Notes: generated by a model not told the origin, from the sequence alone. A stretch of DNA of 61,628 nucleotides from an uncultured Tenacibaculum sp. (GCA_947492185.1 CANLMR010000012.1:1-61628), one strand, 5' to 3'. Counted from the stretch's first letter, positions 1 to 6,888 are shown. Made by a program: numbers and translations.

Positions 1-59
1 GTTGTTTGTGATTCTGGATTAAAGTACTTAAACGGAGATTTATATAAATAAAAAACTGC

Positions 60-191
60 GTACAACACCGTGTATAATTCATTGCTAGTTCTCGCCTACT
101 TACGAAAATCCTCGCGGATTTTCTATTCGGTTTGTATTTGCTAAATTAGGTGCTGAAATACGCAACGAAATCATACACAAACACGTTACCC
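60..191 (+). repeat. attC-like site 1
   Basis: R''-like box GTACAAC at 60-66 and R'-like box GTTACCC at 185-191 bound an imperfect palindrome. The left arm GTGTATAATTCATTGC (70-85) pairs with the right arm GCAACGAAATCATACAC. An inner hairpin GAAAATCC-tcgc-GGATTTTC lies at 104-123. It is nearly identical to site 6. Its own cassette starts outside the window. Confidence 0.7.
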
Positions 192-227
192 AACATTGTC
201 AAAATAATTTTCCGAATTCAACCATAT

Positions 228-404
228 CTAGTTTTCATTTTTATAAAATTCAATTTCTCTTTCAAAAGAAATTTCCTCTTTTTCTTCTGATTAATTATAT
301 ACATCACAATGATGTACTTTTCTAGCAAAAATTCTAACTTTTAGAGATTTTGTAGGATTAACTTTTGCACACACAATATCACCTGATTTAAATAAATCAC
401 TCAT
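228..404 (-). pseudogene. nonsense-interrupted copy of the 59-aa small protein found at 42473
   Basis: Read on the minus strand from the ATG at 402-404, the frame encodes MSDLFKSGDIVCAKVNP and then VRIFARKV, closely matching the intact small protein at 42473-42652 (KKGNFVCAKVKP, VRIFARKI). An in-frame TAA at 291-293 (codon 38) interrupts it. The same frame then continues with EEISFEREIEFY, matching the partner's KEVVYFETELKLY, and stops at 228-230. The total frame is 59 codons including the stop, one short of the intact copy. A truncated 37-residue product is possible but the gene is most likely dead. It sits at the far end of cassette 1, in the same relative order as its paralogue in the 40-45 kb island. 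Confidence 0.75.
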
Positions 405-784
405 TGTTATTGATTTTGTTCTATGCCTCCAAATCATCATAACCACTTTTTTAAAATAATCGAAAGCATCTAAAATCTTTCATTTGCTTCTATCGTATAT
501 AAAACATGACAAAGGATAATCATGGATTCATTCTTTTATAAATATGCAGATATGTTGTCTACTAGAATTTCTGCTTTTTCTTCAATAACATTTACAAAAG
601 TTGAAAAAGTGTTAGTTTTGGCTTATACATTTTACCATAGTCCAAAGCTAAAGCCATTATAATCCCTTTTTTTCATTTAAAATGTGTTAAGCCATTATAG
701 TATTCGAAACATATTTCAACTTATTGCTAATATTGAATTACATAAGGTTTTCAAATTCATAATTCTCCATAACACAAATTGTAT
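405..784. other. intergenic stretch inside cassette 1, no intact gene
   Basis: Both strands are broken by stops every few codons. Short minus-strand frames (for example a 21-codon frame starting near 657 and an open stretch ending near 539) look like debris, but nothing recognisable could be assigned. No hairpin of terminator quality was seen. Confidence 0.5.
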
Positions 785-898
785 TTACTCGCTCTTTTTG
801 ATTCGTCTCTTTTCAGCCTTAGCTTGCTTCTTTTCTTTCGCTGTCCTAGTTGGTACTGTTTTACTGTTTTTAGCTTGGCCACTTTTTTTTCTAGACAT
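785..898 (-). CDS. tiny basic protein (37 aa)
   Basis: An ATG at 896-898 opens a 37-codon frame ending at 785-787. The product begins MSRKKSGQAKNSKTVPTRTA and is very rich in Lys and Arg with almost no hydrophobic residues, so it is a soluble, highly charged, probably nucleic-acid-associated or disordered protein. Support for a real gene is indirect: just upstream (925-980) lies a copy of the ATGTAAC-type promoter shared with the CsbD-like genes, in the right orientation. Function is unknown. Confidence 0.45.
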   Translation of the reverse strand: MSRKKSGQAKNSKTVPTRTAKEKKQAKAEKRRIKKSE

Positions 899-924
899 AA
901 TTATAAATTTTTAAATATTGTATA

Positions 925-980
925 ACAAGTTAAACTTTATGATTTTGACTAGGTTACATAACTTCTGAAAAGAATTACAA
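925..980 (-). promoter_or_regulatory. ATGTAAC-type promoter upstream of the 37-aa gene
   Basis: On the minus strand: TTGTAAT (980-974), ATGTAAC (959-953) exactly 21 bp further on, then 20 bp, then TAACTTGT (932-925), an imperfect version of the (T/C)ATCTTTG element. The layout is the same as at 1865-1921, 40579-40635 and 42360-42416. This is the weakest of the copies. Confidence 0.4.
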
Positions 981-1050
981 ATATTACAGTTTAGAACTAA
1001 ATAATTTTAAAAAAACAAATCAGTTAAATATATAAAAACTCAATATTGTC

Positions 1051-1085
1051 ATGTAATATAAGGAAAGAAAATAGCCCCAACTTTG
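1051..1085 (+). promoter_or_regulatory. ATGTAAC-type promoter upstream of the 68-aa gene
   Basis: ATGTAAT (1051-1057) is followed after 20 bp by CAACTTTG (1078-1085), 21 bp before the ATG at 1107. The upstream repeat expected at 1030-1036 is not conserved here, so this is a half-version of the shared motif. Confidence 0.45.
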
Positions 1086-1106
1086 TTGTATAAAAACATA
1101 TAGATT

Positions 1107-1313
1107 ATGACACATTTACATATTAACAATATTATAGATATAAAATTTGAGGTATCTAAAAAAAAGCAGCTAAAAACTACAGTTGTCATTGAACCTTTTG
1201 TTCAGAACATTATTAATGATTTAAAGGCCAAACCAGTACATTTAAATATTGCGCAGAATGGAAGAAAACAAATAAAGTTTATCAGACGTTTAAAACCTAT
1301 GAAATGGAACTAA
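1107..1313 (+). CDS. small basic protein of unknown function (68 aa)
   Basis: A 68-codon frame starting MTHLHINNIIDIKFEVSKKK and ending in a basic tail (RKQIKFIRRLKPMKWN). No signal peptide or membrane segment is visible and I recognise no family. It has its own transcription unit: a copy of the shared ATGTAAT-N20-CAACTTTG promoter ends 21 bp upstream and a strong hairpin terminator lies about 50 bp downstream. This supports expression as a single small gene, probably co-regulated with the CsbD-like genes. It is the only intact + strand gene in cassette 1. Confidence 0.55.
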   Translation: MTHLHINNIIDIKFEVSKKKQLKTTVVIEPFVQNIINDLKAKPVHLNIAQNGRKQIKFIRRLKPMKWN

Positions 1314-1365
1314 AAAAGTTAGTCAAGCGAATTATGTATATCGTTATTGAATACTATTTTTACGA

Positions 1366-1392
1366 AAAAAGCAGACCCGAGTCTGCTTTTTA
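1366..1392. terminator. bidirectional intrinsic terminator
   Basis: Stem GCAGAC - ccga - GTCTGC is flanked by an A-run on the left and a T-run on the right, so it can end the + strand 68-aa gene and also a minus-strand transcript started at about 1440. Confidence 0.8.
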
Positions 1393-1440
1393 AATCCCAA
1401 TAAATAATTTATCCTAACTTCCCTAATTGATTAATAGCCT
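1366..1440 (-). ncRNA. candidate small RNA (about 75 nt)
   Basis: A full ATGTAAC / GTATAAC / TATCTTTG promoter (1443-1498) points leftwards with no coding frame of useful length after it. The predicted transcript would start a few bases after 1443 and run into the bidirectional hairpin at 1366-1392, giving an RNA of about 70 nt with a 3' hairpin and U-tail. This is inference from promoter and terminator geometry only; the RNA has no recognised family. Confidence 0.4.
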
Positions 1441-1442
1441 TA

Positions 1443-1498
1443 CAAAGATAACTATGAGATAGTATATTAAGTTATACACTTTATGACTATAGTTACAT
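1443..1498 (-). promoter_or_regulatory. ATGTAAC-type promoter driving a minus-strand non-coding unit
   Basis: On the minus strand: ATGTAAC (1498-1492), GTATAAC (1477-1471) 21 bp on, 20 bp, then TATCTTTG (1450-1443), a perfect TANNTTTG element. It belongs to the motif family shared by the CsbD-like genes. Confidence 0.55.
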
Positions 1499-1578
1499 AA
1501 ATCACTGATTTAGAATAAAGCTAATAAAAAAGAACAGTTTAGTAAAAAACTCTTGATACATAGATTTAACTTAATATT

Positions 1579-1824
1579 CTAGATCGCATTTGCTATGCTT
1601 TTATAATTTGATTTCAAGATACCTACAACTTCATTTCTGTCTTTATCCAACTTGTTCTCTAATCTTTTAATTAAATCTAATTCTTTACCACTTTCAAATT
1701 TCACATCTTCAGAAGTCAATTTTGGGTATTTCACTTTCAATGCTTTTGATTGTTTATCCCAATCACCACTAAATTTATATAGCTCACTTGTTTTTTTCTC
1801 TCCTTCTTCGTTCTGGGTTTCCAT
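1579..1824 (-). CDS. CsbD-like general stress protein, copy 1 (81 aa)
   Basis: Residues 19-66 carry the CsbD-type pattern GDWDKQSKALKVKYPKLT, then a G-K-E triplet and a lysine-rich amphipathic C-terminus. Proteins of this family are small, hydrophilic and induced by stress; the molecular function is not established. It is clearly paralogous to the 74-aa protein at 40677-40901 (shared W-x-x-Q-S-K-x-L-K, E-S/T-G-K-E, L-I/L-K-R). It lies directly downstream of an AraC-type regulator on the same strand, but with its own ATGTAAC-type promoter in between, exactly as in the second copy. Confidence 0.7.
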   Translation of the reverse strand: METQNEEGEKKTSELYKFSGDWDKQSKALKVKYPKLTSEDVKFESGKELDLIKRLENKLDKDRNEVVGILKSNYKSIANAI

Positions 1825-1864
1825 AATTATGTATTTAAAGTAGTGCTTAATTGTACTACAGTCA

Positions 1865-1921
1865 CAAAGATGACGACTAGCACCTCAAATTATGTTACAC
1901 AACTAGCATATAAGATTACAC
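1865..1921 (-). promoter_or_regulatory. ATGTAAC-type promoter of CsbD-like copy 1
   Basis: On the minus strand: GTGTAAT (1921-1915), GTGTAAC (1900-1894) 21 bp on, then 21 bp, then CATCTTTG (1872-1865). The distal repeat begins four bases past the stop codon of the AraC-type gene. Spacing is identical to the promoter at 40579-40635. Confidence 0.6.
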
Positions 1922-1924
1922 ATG

Positions 1925-2488
1925 TTACAGATTCTCTAGATTCGACTTTCTTTTTTGTTCGATTTTTTTATAAAAAGAAGGTGTATGTCCAGTAACTTTT
2001 TTGAATTGATTAGACAAATGAGCAACACTACTGTAATTTAATTTATAGGCTATTTCAGTGAGATTAAGTTCGTTATAAAGAATCAATTCTTTTACCCTTT
2101 CTATTTTGTGTTTAATAATAAAATGCTGAATAGTAATTCCTTTTACTTCTGAAAACAAATTTGATAAATACATGTAATCATAATTCAATTTTTGTGCTAT
2201 GTAATCTGAATAATTAACTTTTGGGACTTCATCAGAATAATGAATCATTTCTATAATCACGTTTTTAATTTTATCTATAAGAATACTTCTATTATCATCT
2301 ATTAATTCTAACCCTGATATAGCTAAACTTGATTTTAATTCTTGTTTTTGAAATTCCGAAATATCTTCTTTTATTTCAATCATTCCAAGCTCAACACTTA
2401 TATAGTGTAACCCCAGTTTTTCTAACTCGTTTTTAACGAAAAGCTTGCATCTTAAGCTTACCATATATTTAATATAAAGTTTCATCAA
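1925..2488 (-). CDS. AraC-type transcriptional regulator, copy 1 (187 aa)
   Basis: The N-terminal ~65 residues (IKYMVSLRCKLFVKNELEKL, then LGMIEIKEDISEFQKQ) form a short beta-alpha-beta-like domain resembling a small ligand or metal-binding fold. Residues ~90-178 are an AraC-type double helix-turn-helix with the typical second helix YSSVAHLSNQFKKVTGHTPS. It is a full-length paralogue of 40015-40575 over all 186-187 residues, and the promoter and CsbD-like gene downstream are duplicated with it. The orientation is opposite to the cassette array. A likely role is activator of the adjacent direct-repeat promoters (inference). The ligand is unknown. Confidence 0.8.
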   Translation of the reverse strand: MMKLYIKYMVSLRCKLFVKNELEKLGLHYISVELGMIEIKEDISEFQKQELKSSLAISGLELIDDNRSILIDKIKNVIIEMIHYSDEVPKVNYSDYIAQKLNYDYMYLSNLFSEVKGITIQHFIIKHKIERVKELILYNELNLTEIAYKLNYSSVAHLSNQFKKVTGHTPSFYKKIEQKRKSNLENL

Positions 2489-2580
2489 TTTTTAGGAATT
2501 AAATACGTTTCTGATTTAGTTAAAGATAAACTATATTAAGTCATTACTTATAGTAAGTTGATTGAAAGAAAAAAAACGTT

Positions 2581-2714
2581 GGGTAACACCGTGTATAATT
2601 AATTGCTACGGAATTTCTTCGTCGGAAATTCAATCGAATTAATTATCTTTCCGCAACATCGGAAAATGACTCGCGTCTTTTTCCCGCAAAAAATCATACA
2701 CAAATACGTTGTAC
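2581..2714 (+). repeat. attC-like site 2
   Basis: Boxes GGGTAAC (2581-2587) and GTTGTAC (2708-2714). Arms GTGTATAATTAATTGC and the ATCATACAC segment pair, and an inner hairpin GAATTTC-ttcgtc-GGAAATTC is present. The longer box GTTGGGTAAC (2578-2587) is the exact reverse complement of GTTACCCAAC at 185-194, which starts this cassette. Same subfamily as sites 3 and 7. Confidence 0.75.
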
Positions 2715-2720
2715 TACATT

Positions 2721-3284
2721 ATGAAAAAGATTACAATAATATTAATATTTCTACTTTCTATTAAACTTTCAGCCTGTGACTGTGAATGGAGTGGGAATTT
2801 TCTAAAAATCGCAAAAAACTCAGAACTAGTAATTAAAGGTAAGATTATAGAACATACTTATCATACGGGAAATGGAAAGCGATTTACAGACTATGATGAA
2901 TATATTAACGAAACTCTGAACAACGAATTTGATCCACATTATGGAACAGGAGAATCTATAAAAGTTGAAATACTTGAAATTATAAGAGGCAAAGAAGAAA
3001 GAAAAATTATTGAAATTTTCGATACCGATGGAGCAGATTGCAGAGCAAGTATCCGTGATTTTCAAACTGGAAAGATATATATATTCGCTACTTATAAACC
3101 TGAACGGACTGGAGCAAAACTACCAAATGAAACCAAAAATGATTATGCAATTGGAGGTTGTTATGAAAGCACATTAGAATATTCTCCTGAGAAGAATAAA
3201 GTTTATGGAGTGATTAAAGGAAAATCATATAAACGAAAAAGTATAAAATATAGTTACGAAAAACTGAAGAAAAAAATAACGTAG
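2721..3284 (+). CDS. secreted TIMP/netrin-like protein (cassette 2)
   Basis: The ATG at 2721 gives a clean signal peptide (MKKITIILIFLLSIKLSA) directly followed by CDCEW. A frame from the TTG at 2709 would start inside the recombination core, so the ATG is preferred. After the CxC start come GNFLKIAKNSELVIKGKI, a V-E-I-L-E strand, a conserved D-C-R-A and a late G-G-C-Y: the layout of bacterial netrin-like (TIMP-type) secreted proteins with N-terminal CxC and later Cys that probably form disulfides. It could also be a lipoprotein with the first Cys lipidated (LSAC). The stop codon overlaps the start of site 3. Function in the cell is unknown. Confidence 0.6.
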   Translation: MKKITIILIFLLSIKLSACDCEWSGNFLKIAKNSELVIKGKIIEHTYHTGNGKRFTDYDEYINETLNNEFDPHYGTGESIKVEILEIIRGKEERKIIEIFDTDGADCRASIRDFQTGKIYIFATYKPERTGAKLPNETKNDYAIGGCYESTLEYSPEKNKVYGVIKGKSYKRKSIKYSYEKLKKKIT

Positions 3285-3417
3285 TACAACATGGTGTATA
3301 ATTAATTGCGGCTGAATTTCCTCATCGGAAATTCAATCTTATTAATTATCTTTCCGCAACAATGGAAAATGACTCGCGTCCTTTTCCCGCAAAAAATCAT
3401 ACACAAATACGTTGGTA
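3284..3417 (+). repeat. attC-like site 3
   Basis: Boxes GTACAAC (3284-3290) and GTTGGTA (3411-3417). GTAGTACAAC (3281-3290) is the reverse complement of GTTGTACTAC at the start of cassette 2 (2708-2717). The centre is nearly identical to sites 2 and 7, including the CCCGC run and GCAAAAAATCATACAC arm. Confidence 0.75.
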
Positions 3418-3452
3418 ACAAGCAAAAATTAGCACATTGAAAAATAATAACC

Positions 3453-3872
3453 TTGAAGAAAAGTAAAACAAAATCAATAATACTTACAGTAATTCTACAT
3501 TCATTTATAATTCTTGGAATTGGTCACGGAATTGGAATAATGTGGATTATAGATATTGTAAGTATTCCAAATTTGATTGATAGTTATGGTTTTACTTTGA
3601 GAGGAAAATTCAATGATAAAATAATGTCAATTGGTCTTATATCCTTAATTGGAAAAATATTTTTAGTTATTAGCATATTCCTAAAACCTAAATTGTATGA
3701 ACGAATATTTGAAATTGTCGGAATTCTAATATTATGGATTTCAGTCTATTTTCTAACTTCTGGAAATTGGAGTTATAACTCAGTTTATGAAATTGCTTTC
3801 TTGACAAGCATTCCATTTTTAATTTCATCTTTAAATTTAGTATATCTAATAACCCGAAAAAAACATGAATGA
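3453..3872 (+). CDS. small membrane protein of unknown function (cassette 3, gene 1)
   Basis: A 139-codon frame starting at a TTG (3453); no better in-frame ATG lies upstream. Four hydrophobic segments (residues ~8-32, ~58-78, ~86-104, ~112-132) separated by short polar loops predict a four-helix inner-membrane protein with a basic C-terminal end (TRKKHE). I recognise no family. It overlaps the next gene by eight bases (ATGAATGA), so the two are probably translated together. It starts about 40 bp after the recombination core, a normal spacing for a cassette gene. Confidence 0.6.
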   Translation: MKKSKTKSIILTVILHSFIILGIGHGIGIMWIIDIVSIPNLIDSYGFTLRGKFNDKIMSIGLISLIGKIFLVISIFLKPKLYERIFEIVGILILWISVYFLTSGNWSYNSVYEIAFLTSIPFLISSLNLVYLITRKKHE

Positions 3873-4194
3873 AAAACCTAAATTAAAACAGTTATTAGAA
3901 TCTGAAAATTTTCGAATAAGAACAGCAATGTTTATAGGAGAAAAAAGAATATCTACATTAAAAAGTTTTTTTGATGGAATATATTATTCATTTGATGTCT
4001 ATAATATAAAAGAGGAAAATATATTTTTAGGATTAAACGAATGGACAGTAAAATACTATAACCAGAAAGAAACATCTGCTGCTTGGAAAGATATAATTTT
4101 AAAAGAATGCGGAAATGATGAAGAAAAAGCAGTAGACGAATTTTTTAGAGTATATGATAAATTTAAAGAAAAGCCAGTTACCAACACTATATAA
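3865..4194 (+). CDS. unknown soluble protein (cassette 3, gene 2)
   Basis: A 109-residue acidic/lysine-rich protein (MNEKPKLKQLLESENFRIRT at the N-terminus, then DEFFRVYDKFKEKP near the end) without signal or membrane segment. It is translationally coupled to the membrane protein before it, suggesting a joint function. The last codons read through the R''-like box of site 4 (PVTNTI), so the C-terminal residues are dictated by the recombination site. No family recognised. Confidence 0.6.
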   Translation: MNEKPKLKQLLESENFRIRTAMFIGEKRISTLKSFFDGIYYSFDVYNIKEENIFLGLNEWTVKYYNQKETSAAWKDIILKECGNDEEKAVDEFFRVYDKFKEKPVTNTI

Positions 4195-4311
4195 ACTTTA
4201 TAGCTGATTTTAGCTCACTTAGGAAATTCCTTCGGAATTTCGCCGTACGTGTTTTATTTACTAAATTAACTGTTTAAACCACGCAACAAAGCTTATAAAA
4301 CAGCGTTAGCA
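4179..4311 (+). repeat. attC-like site 4
   Basis: Boxes TACCAAC (4179-4185) and GTTAGCA (4305-4311). GTTACCAAC (4177-4185) is the reverse complement of GTTGGTAAC at 3411-3419, the start of cassette 3. Arms TATATAAACTTTATAGC and GCTTATAAAACAGC and inner hairpin GAAATTCC-ttc-GGAATTTC are present. The sequence is diverged from the other sites but the folding plan is kept. Confidence 0.7.
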
Positions 4312-4329
4312 AACATTAAAAAAAAGAAA

Positions 4330-4920
4330 TTGAGACTATTAATAGTTATTATACTTCTCTGTACTTTAGGTTGTAAAAAGACAATAGAGAATAAGAAAAT
4401 TGTAGAAAAAACTCCTGAAATCAATAGAATTTGGTTAATTGATAAACAAAATGAAGTTGATAGTTTAGAATCTGAGGTCTATATTTTCCCAAGTGGAGAT
4501 TCAATCTTAAATGGATATAAAAAATTTAAAAATGGAAAATTAGATACTCTAAATAGTTATTTCTATGAATTTGGAGAATTAAAAACGTATGGTTCAAACA
4601 AAAAAGCCAATCTCAGTTTTTATTCTTGTTACGATACTTTGAAAAAATTCGAAAGTCGAAAGACAGAATTAACCATATATCATAAAAACAAAGATAGTTC
4701 GTACAGCAAAACTTATTCTCCAATAAAAGGATATAATCACTTTGAATTTGATTATCTCGATTTTAAAGATGATAATATATCTGGATTTATATGGGAATTA
4801 GTAACAATTGATACAATAATAAATGGGGAGAAAAAAGTGAGACTTTTAGAAAATGTAATTCTAGTAGATAACAAAAATCCAAGTACAAACCCTTTTGACT
4901 TAATTAAATGGTCAAAATGA
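4330..4920 (+). CDS. lipoprotein of unknown function (cassette 4, gene 1)
   Basis: Starts at a TTG (4330) giving MRLLIVIILLCTLGCKK, a textbook type II signal peptide with lipobox L-G-C at residues 13-15. The mature 180 residues are hydrophilic with many beta-type stretches (EVYIFPSGDSILNGYKKFKN, then GELKTYGSNKKANLSFYSC), compatible with an outer-membrane-anchored beta-rich protein. No family recognised. It is followed 30 bp later by a small membrane protein in the same cassette. The TTG lies 24 bp downstream of the recombination core. Confidence 0.6.
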   Translation: MRLLIVIILLCTLGCKKTIENKKIVEKTPEINRIWLIDKQNEVDSLESEVYIFPSGDSILNGYKKFKNGKLDTLNSYFYEFGELKTYGSNKKANLSFYSCYDTLKKFESRKTELTIYHKNKDSSYSKTYSPIKGYNHFEFDYLDFKDDNISGFIWELVTIDTIINGEKKVRLLENVILVDNKNPSTNPFDLIKWSK

Positions 4921-4950
4921 ATTAATATACAACGATCAAACAACTAAAAT

Positions 4951-5181
4951 ATGCTTGGTTTTATCATAGTAACTTGTTTAATAATATTATTTGGGGTTTT
5001 CTTGTACTGGGCATATCTACCAGATTATAAAAGAAACCCTAAAGAATTTTGGCGCACTATAATTGGAATGCCAATCGGAATGCTACTTGGTGGAATTGGA
5101 CTTACTAATTTGAATGATCGAATAAAAAAATGGGCAACAAGTAAAACTCAAAACGAGAATACTGGAGCGAAAAAAAAATAA
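4951..5181 (+). CDS. small membrane protein (cassette 4, gene 2)
   Basis: A 76-residue protein with an N-terminal membrane helix (LGFIIVTCLIILFGVFLYWA), the polar stretch YKRNPKEFWR, a second Gly/Met/Ile-rich hydrophobic segment (IGMPIGMLLGGIGLT) and a basic, disordered tail ending in GAKKK. The stop is six bases before the R''-like box of site 5. No family recognised; the basic tail would lie on the cytoplasmic side if both segments span the membrane. Confidence 0.5.
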   Translation: MLGFIIVTCLIILFGVFLYWAYLPDYKRNPKEFWRTIIGMPIGMLLGGIGLTNLNDRIKKWATSKTQNENTGAKKK

Positions 5182-5186
5182 CGATT

Positions 5187-5358
5187 TGCTAACATTATAT
5201 ATGAAATCAGAGCAAAGTTTAGTGCTAGATCGAAAGGTCATTTCCTTTTTGCAATGGCGCTAGATTTTTATAAATTGAATAAGAAATAAAAATGCGCAGA
5301 TAGATCGATTGGTTCAGACTTGCTTGCCTTGCTCCGATTCATATATTTGGCGTTGTGG
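5187..5358 (+). repeat. attC-like site 5 (long variant)
   Basis: Boxes TGCTAAC (5187-5193) and GTTGTGG (5352-5358). TTTGCTAAC is the reverse complement of GTTAGCAAA at 4305-4313. The arms ATATATGAAATCAGAGCAA and TTGCTCCGATTCATATAT pair almost perfectly, and a second internal pair CTAGATCGA / TAGATCGATTGG is visible. At 172 bp it is longer than the others and unrelated in sequence, but has the same plan. Confidence 0.7.
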
Positions 5359-5375
5359 TGCATTTGAAAAACGAG

Positions 5376-5699
5376 ATGAATAATATAAAAGAGGTTTGGA
5401 TTGGAACAGAAGAAAAAGGACCAATTTTAGGAGGAATAGCTGAAAAAAATGATAATTCAGATGTAATTGTAACATTTGAAAATGGAGATAAATATGTAGC
5501 TACATTTTTCACTTATGAAAATATTGAATGGTTGAGACAAAAAAATCAGAAAACTGGTGAATGTTTAAATGGAAAATATTTTTGTGCAACTGACTTGATA
5601 CTGATTGATAAACTTAATAGAAAAGAAGTTCTAAATGTTATAAATCATATGATTAAAGAAGATGAGTTTTCTACCTATTTTGACAAAATAAATGGATAA
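5376..5699 (+). CDS. unknown soluble protein (cassette 5, gene 1)
   Basis: The frame is open from a GTG at 5355 that lies inside the recombination core. The first ATG is at 5376 and gives a 107-residue protein (MNNIKEVWIGTEEKGPILGG), which I prefer. No signal or membrane segment; mixed alpha/beta with VIVTFENGDKYVATFFTYEN in the middle, resembling small immunity-type or barrel-like proteins, but no family is recognised. It overlaps the next gene by eight bases (ATGGATAA), so the pair is coupled. Confidence 0.6.
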   Translation: MNNIKEVWIGTEEKGPILGGIAEKNDNSDVIVTFENGDKYVATFFTYENIEWLRQKNQKTGECLNGKYFCATDLILIDKLNRKEVLNVINHMIKEDEFSTYFDKING

Positions 5700-6075
5700 A
5701 ATAACCCTCGAAACGGAGTCTTATTTAGTAAGTGGAAAAGAAAATGAACGCTTCTTCCCTTTTTTGGAATTGGAATTTAATGAAACCGTTGTCTATCAAA
5801 ATGACATTCCAAAATATTATTTAAGCTTTTCAGATGACCTAAAATCAGCACACGGAATTGGAAATTGGATTATGGTTGATTTGGAAAAAAACGGACATAA
5901 ATTAGATGAGTTGATTATCGAGTTAGGAAATAGTCTGAATTTAAAATGGAGTATATTCTCATCTAAAATCGGAATGGAGGTTGAAAACAGTTATCAAACC
6001 GAACAAATTGAATTAGAAATTCTGACAGATAAAACTATTGAAAATATAAAAGCGACACCACAACACCGTGTATAA
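5692..6075 (+). CDS. unknown soluble protein (cassette 5, gene 2)
   Basis: A 127-residue protein beginning MDKITLETESYLVSGKENER, without signal peptide. It includes FLELEFNETVVYQND and an amphipathic segment HKLDELIIELGNSLNLKWS. The last residues (KATPQHRV) are encoded by the R''-like box and left arm of site 6, so the gene ends inside the recombination site. It is coupled to the preceding gene, and the two may act as a pair. No family recognised. Confidence 0.6.
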   Translation: MDKITLETESYLVSGKENERFFPFLELEFNETVVYQNDIPKYYLSFSDDLKSAHGIGNWIMVDLEKNGHKLDELIIELGNSLNLKWSIFSSKIGMEVENSYQTEQIELEILTDKTIENIKATPQHRV

Positions 6076-6189
6076 TTCATTGCTAGTTAGAGCCTACCTA
6101 CGAAAATCCTCGCGGATTTTCTATTCAGTTTGTATTTGCTAAATTAGTTACTGAAACACGCAACGAAATCATACACAAACACGTTGGGT
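6058..6189 (+). repeat. attC-like site 6
   Basis: Boxes CCACAAC (6058-6064) and GTTGGGT (6183-6189). CACCACAAC (6056-6064) is the reverse complement of GTTGTGGTG at 5352-5360. The body is nearly identical to site 1 over its whole length, including the GAAAATCC-tcgc-GGATTTTC hairpin. Confidence 0.75.
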
Positions 6190-6204
6190 ACCATTTGAAG
6201 AAAT

Positions 6205-6876
6205 ATGAAAACCACAAAAACATACTTTTCGATTATTTCTATATTCTTGACAATAAATCTATGTACAGCTCAAACTGAAAGTCATTTTAAAAACTACACT
6301 TTTGAATCAATTCAAGTTCAAGCTGATTCAATACATCAATTTGTACTTAAAGCAATGTCAGGAAACACTAGTAATAAAAATGAATTGGAAAGGAAATTTT
6401 TTAATGCTTTTCCAAACTCATACGCAATTATGGACTCTATTTTCGGCTATAAAGATAAACCAGGACCTCTATATCTTTCGAAAATTCCTCGAAAAGTTAA
6501 ATCTTATGTAAGTTCAGACTCACACATAGGATTTTTCTGTCAATTAAAATCAATTCCTGCTGACAAATACTATAATAAATATGTTAACATCTGTATTGAT
6601 GGATATTGGCAAGCTGACAAAATAAGAGAAGCATTTGGTTTTGGACTACATTTGTACTATAATTCCAAACCTGCCTGTGAAGCTCTTTCAAAAAAGTCTG
6701 ATTCGGAAATAAAAAGTGTTTTTAGATTCATCTTTGATGGACCACATCCTGACAATGAACAGAATAAACACTTTTATAAAATACTTTTACCAGTAGTAAA
6801 AGCTGAAAACGAAAGGTTATCCAAACTGTTGACACTCTCTTTTAACGAATTGATAAAAGAAAATCACGAACATTAA
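6205..6876 (+). CDS. secreted protein of unknown function (cassette 6)
   Basis: A signal peptide (MKTTKTYFSIISIFLTINLC, cleavage near TAQ-TES) precedes about 200 residues of soluble protein with several Cys and the stretch FQVQADS-like at the start, GFFCQLKSIPADKYYNKYVN, RFIFDGPHPDNEQNKHFYKI and a helical C-terminus. It is predicted to be periplasmic or secreted; I do not recognise a family. It stands alone in its cassette, starting 15 bp after site 6. This is the one cassette whose start and end boxes do not match. Confidence 0.6.
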   Translation: MKTTKTYFSIISIFLTINLCTAQTESHFKNYTFESIQVQADSIHQFVLKAMSGNTSNKNELERKFFNAFPNSYAIMDSIFGYKDKPGPLYLSKIPRKVKSYVSSDSHIGFFCQLKSIPADKYYNKYVNICIDGYWQADKIREAFGFGLHLYYNSKPACEALSKKSDSEIKSVFRFIFDGPHPDNEQNKHFYKILLPVVKAENERLSKLLTLSFNELIKENHEH

Positions 6877-6888
6877 ATAAAAAACAGT

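Noticed and set aside
684..914. 76-codon + strand frame with a hydrophobic product
   Set aside because: It lies opposite the better-supported 37-codon minus-strand gene, starts without any promoter, and its hydrophobicity follows from the complement of lysine codons.
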